From Clostridia bacterium (lineage in GTDB: Bacteria > Bacillota > Clostridia > Christensenellales > UBA1242), in the NCBI GenBank assembly GCA_017399515.1, contig JAFQBZ010000115.1:1-7144 (forward strand): a stretch of 7,144 nucleotides of DNA. The letters run 5' to 3'. Positions 6,324 to 7,144 of this stretch are shown here, piece by piece. The notes beneath the pieces were generated by a model. That model was not told the origin of the DNA. It searched no databases and saw only the letters and a list, made by a program, of their open reading frames with translations. How positions within the stretch are numbered: position 1 is the first letter of the stretch; every line of letters begins with the position of its first letter. The position numbers and the translations under genes are program-made.

Positions 6324-6746
6324 ATGGTAGATTATATTATTGGTGGCGTGATAATTGGTATTGTTGTTTTAACAGTGCTTTCATCAGTTATCGCAACAGT
6401 TAAAAAAGCAAAAATTCGTGCTGAAGAAAAAACTCGCGAAGTTGACGAAGTTGTTGTTAAACATGGCGTAAGATACACACCAGAAGCAACAATCGTTGAT
6501 GAAAAAGGTAATGACAATGTTACATACATTCAAGGCGACATCATCATTAAACCTAGAAACAAAATGCATGTTGGTAAAGGCGGAATCAAACCAGGTAAAT
6601 GGACAGTTCTTGCTTCAAACGACGCAACTTCAGTTTTCAACATTAGAATTGGCAACTATGTTCAAGAATATAAACATGGTCAAGAAATTGTTTTGGCTGA
6701 AGGCGATGAAATTTGCCCAACCAGCACAACAATCATTTTAAGATAA
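6324..6746 (+). CDS. Small single-pass membrane protein with a beta-rich C-terminal domain, function unknown
   Basis: I do not recognise this 140-residue protein. Residues 4-26 are a strongly hydrophobic segment (GGVIIGIVVLTVLSSVIA) with no signal-peptidase-like site I can defend, so it is probably a membrane anchor. The following KKAKIRAEEKTR is basic and charged, which by the positive-inside rule puts the rest of the protein in the cytoplasm. Residues 49-140 alternate hydrophobic and polar residues with many Gly, suggesting a compact beta-sandwich or barrel, ending GDEICPTSTTIILR. The end vaguely recalls the last strands of FHA-type beta sandwiches, but no FHA signature residues are clear and I do not claim it. 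There is one cysteine (131) and no catalytic motif. The gene is a single transcription unit: its own promoter, a good GGAGG site and a strong terminator 10 nt after the stop. This suggests a real, separately controlled gene rather than part of an operon. Confidence 0.85.
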   Translation: MVDYIIGGVIIGIVVLTVLSSVIATVKKAKIRAEEKTREVDEVVVKHGVRYTPEATIVDEKGNDNVTYIQGDIIIKPRNKMHVGKGGIKPGKWTVLASNDATSVFNIRIGNYVQEYKHGQEIVLAEGDEICPTSTTIILR

Positions 6747-6755
6747 TGAAAAACA

Positions 6756-6782
6756 AAAAAGCAGTGAGTTCCACTGCTTTTT
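6756..6782 (+). terminator. Rho-independent terminator after the membrane protein gene
   Basis: The stem aaaaagcagtg (6756-6766) pairs with cactgcttttt (6772-6782) around the 5-nt loop agttc. The GC-containing core (gcagtg/cactgc) and terminal T-run make this the clearest terminator in the window. Confidence 0.92.
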
Positions 6783-6837
6783 ATTCTGCAAAAAATTTTA
6801 AAAGAAAACAATATCCCCTATTTACAAAGAAGCAAGT

Positions 6838-6854
6838 TTATAGTAAACTATAAT
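6838..6854 (+). promoter_or_regulatory. Consensus -10 box embedded in a palindrome
   Basis: A perfect TATAAT (6849-6854) lies 21 nt before the last gene's ATG, but I find no good -35 at 16-18 nt; TTTACA at 6821-6826 is 22 nt away. The box overlaps a perfect 7-bp inverted repeat, TTATAGT (6838-6844) and ACTATAA (6847-6853), which itself overlaps a second palindrome, GTTTA/TAAAC (6836-6848). A weak core promoter with a palindrome over its -10 would suit control by a dimeric regulator, but this is inference. Confidence 0.45.
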
Positions 6855-6875
6855 CACTTTGACTTAGGAGGCATT

Positions 6876-7144
6876 ATGAATTTTTTTGAAATGGCTGAAG
6901 TTTATGCATTTAATAATGCCCGAAGAGAACGACTTTTAAATAAAGCAAAAGCACAAGGCTCTAAACTTGAACAAATCAGGTTTGTTGTTGATTATTTTTT
7001 AAACAACCTTCCAGTCAGTGAAATTTTAGAAATCGACTGTGTTGACCCAACATATCTTAAACTTTTTGAATATGACTATAGTTTTATAGACGACAGCATT
7101 CCAAGAAAACAAACATTTGAATTTTACACTCCAAACAAAATGGC
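6876..7144 (+). CDS. Unrecognised protein, first 89 codons (cut by window edge)
   Basis: An open frame runs from the ATG at 6876 to the window end. TAGGAGG (6865-6871) lies 4 nt upstream, one of the best ribosome binding sites here, which argues for a real gene although only a fragment is visible. The protein starts MNFFEMAEVYAFNN and has a charged, probably helical region (about 5-50, including ARRERLLNKAKAQG and IRFVVDYFLNNL). It then becomes more acidic and aromatic (LKLFEYDYSFIDD, about 62-74). There is no signal peptide, membrane segment or motif I can assign. Residues 30-50 look like the start of a globular cytoplasmic domain. It follows a strong terminator, so it is transcribed separately from the membrane protein gene. 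Codon use resembles the neighbours. I assign no function. Confidence 0.8.
   Translation, partial: MNFFEMAEVYAFNNARRERLLNKAKAQGSKLEQIRFVVDYFLNNLPVSEILEIDCVDPTYLKLFEYDYSFIDDSIPRKQTFEFYTPNKM

Noticed and set aside
6332..6741. Open frames overlapping the membrane protein gene (6332-6529 and 6384-6569 minus; 6496-6741 plus)
   Set aside because: Shadow frames of the 140-residue gene, without ribosome binding sites or domain-like sequence.
6784..6837. Possible small RNA or short gene between the terminator and the last gene
   Set aside because: No start codon with a ribosome binding site, no stable hairpin and no promoter pair; only AT-rich sequence.

Overview
The window is AT-rich, with A/T-ending codons, short spacers, strong sigma-70/sigma-A type promoters and AAGGAG-like ribosome binding sites. 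Together with a secA-comFC neighbourhood this points to a low-GC Gram-positive (Bacillota, probably a clostridial or related uncultured lineage). That placement is inference; no rRNA or other taxonomic marker is present. There is no sign of mobile elements, CRISPR, tRNA or rRNA.

Layout. The left part (1-3179) is on the minus strand: comFC (2436-3179), then secA (1-2323, its C-terminus cut by the window edge). A divergent promoter region (3180-3303) separates these from a plus-strand series: a cytidylate-kinase-family gene (3304-3984), a hairpin terminator or attenuator (4001-4030), a 737-residue U32/DUF3656 protein (4039-6252), a small membrane-anchored protein of unknown function (6324-6746) with its own promoter and terminator, and the first 89 codons of an unrecognised gene (6876-7144). 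No stretch longer than about 300 bases lacks a gene.

Function. Most of the window is housekeeping: the protein export motor (SecA), a ComF-family phosphoribosyltransferase-like protein, a nucleotide monophosphate kinase homologue, and a probable Fe-S RNA-hydroxylation enzyme. The genes do not form an obvious single pathway, and I do not see a clear new multi-gene system.

The points most worth a second look are: (1) the Cmk homologue keeps the fold motifs but has changed residues expected to bind the P-loop phosphates and the cytosine ring; (2) the U32 protein appears internally duplicated, with a second four-cysteine cluster at its C-terminus; (3) comFC has a near-consensus promoter whose predicted start falls on the A of the ATG, implying a leaderless mRNA; (4) palindromes overlap several promoters; (5) two genes match no family I recognise.
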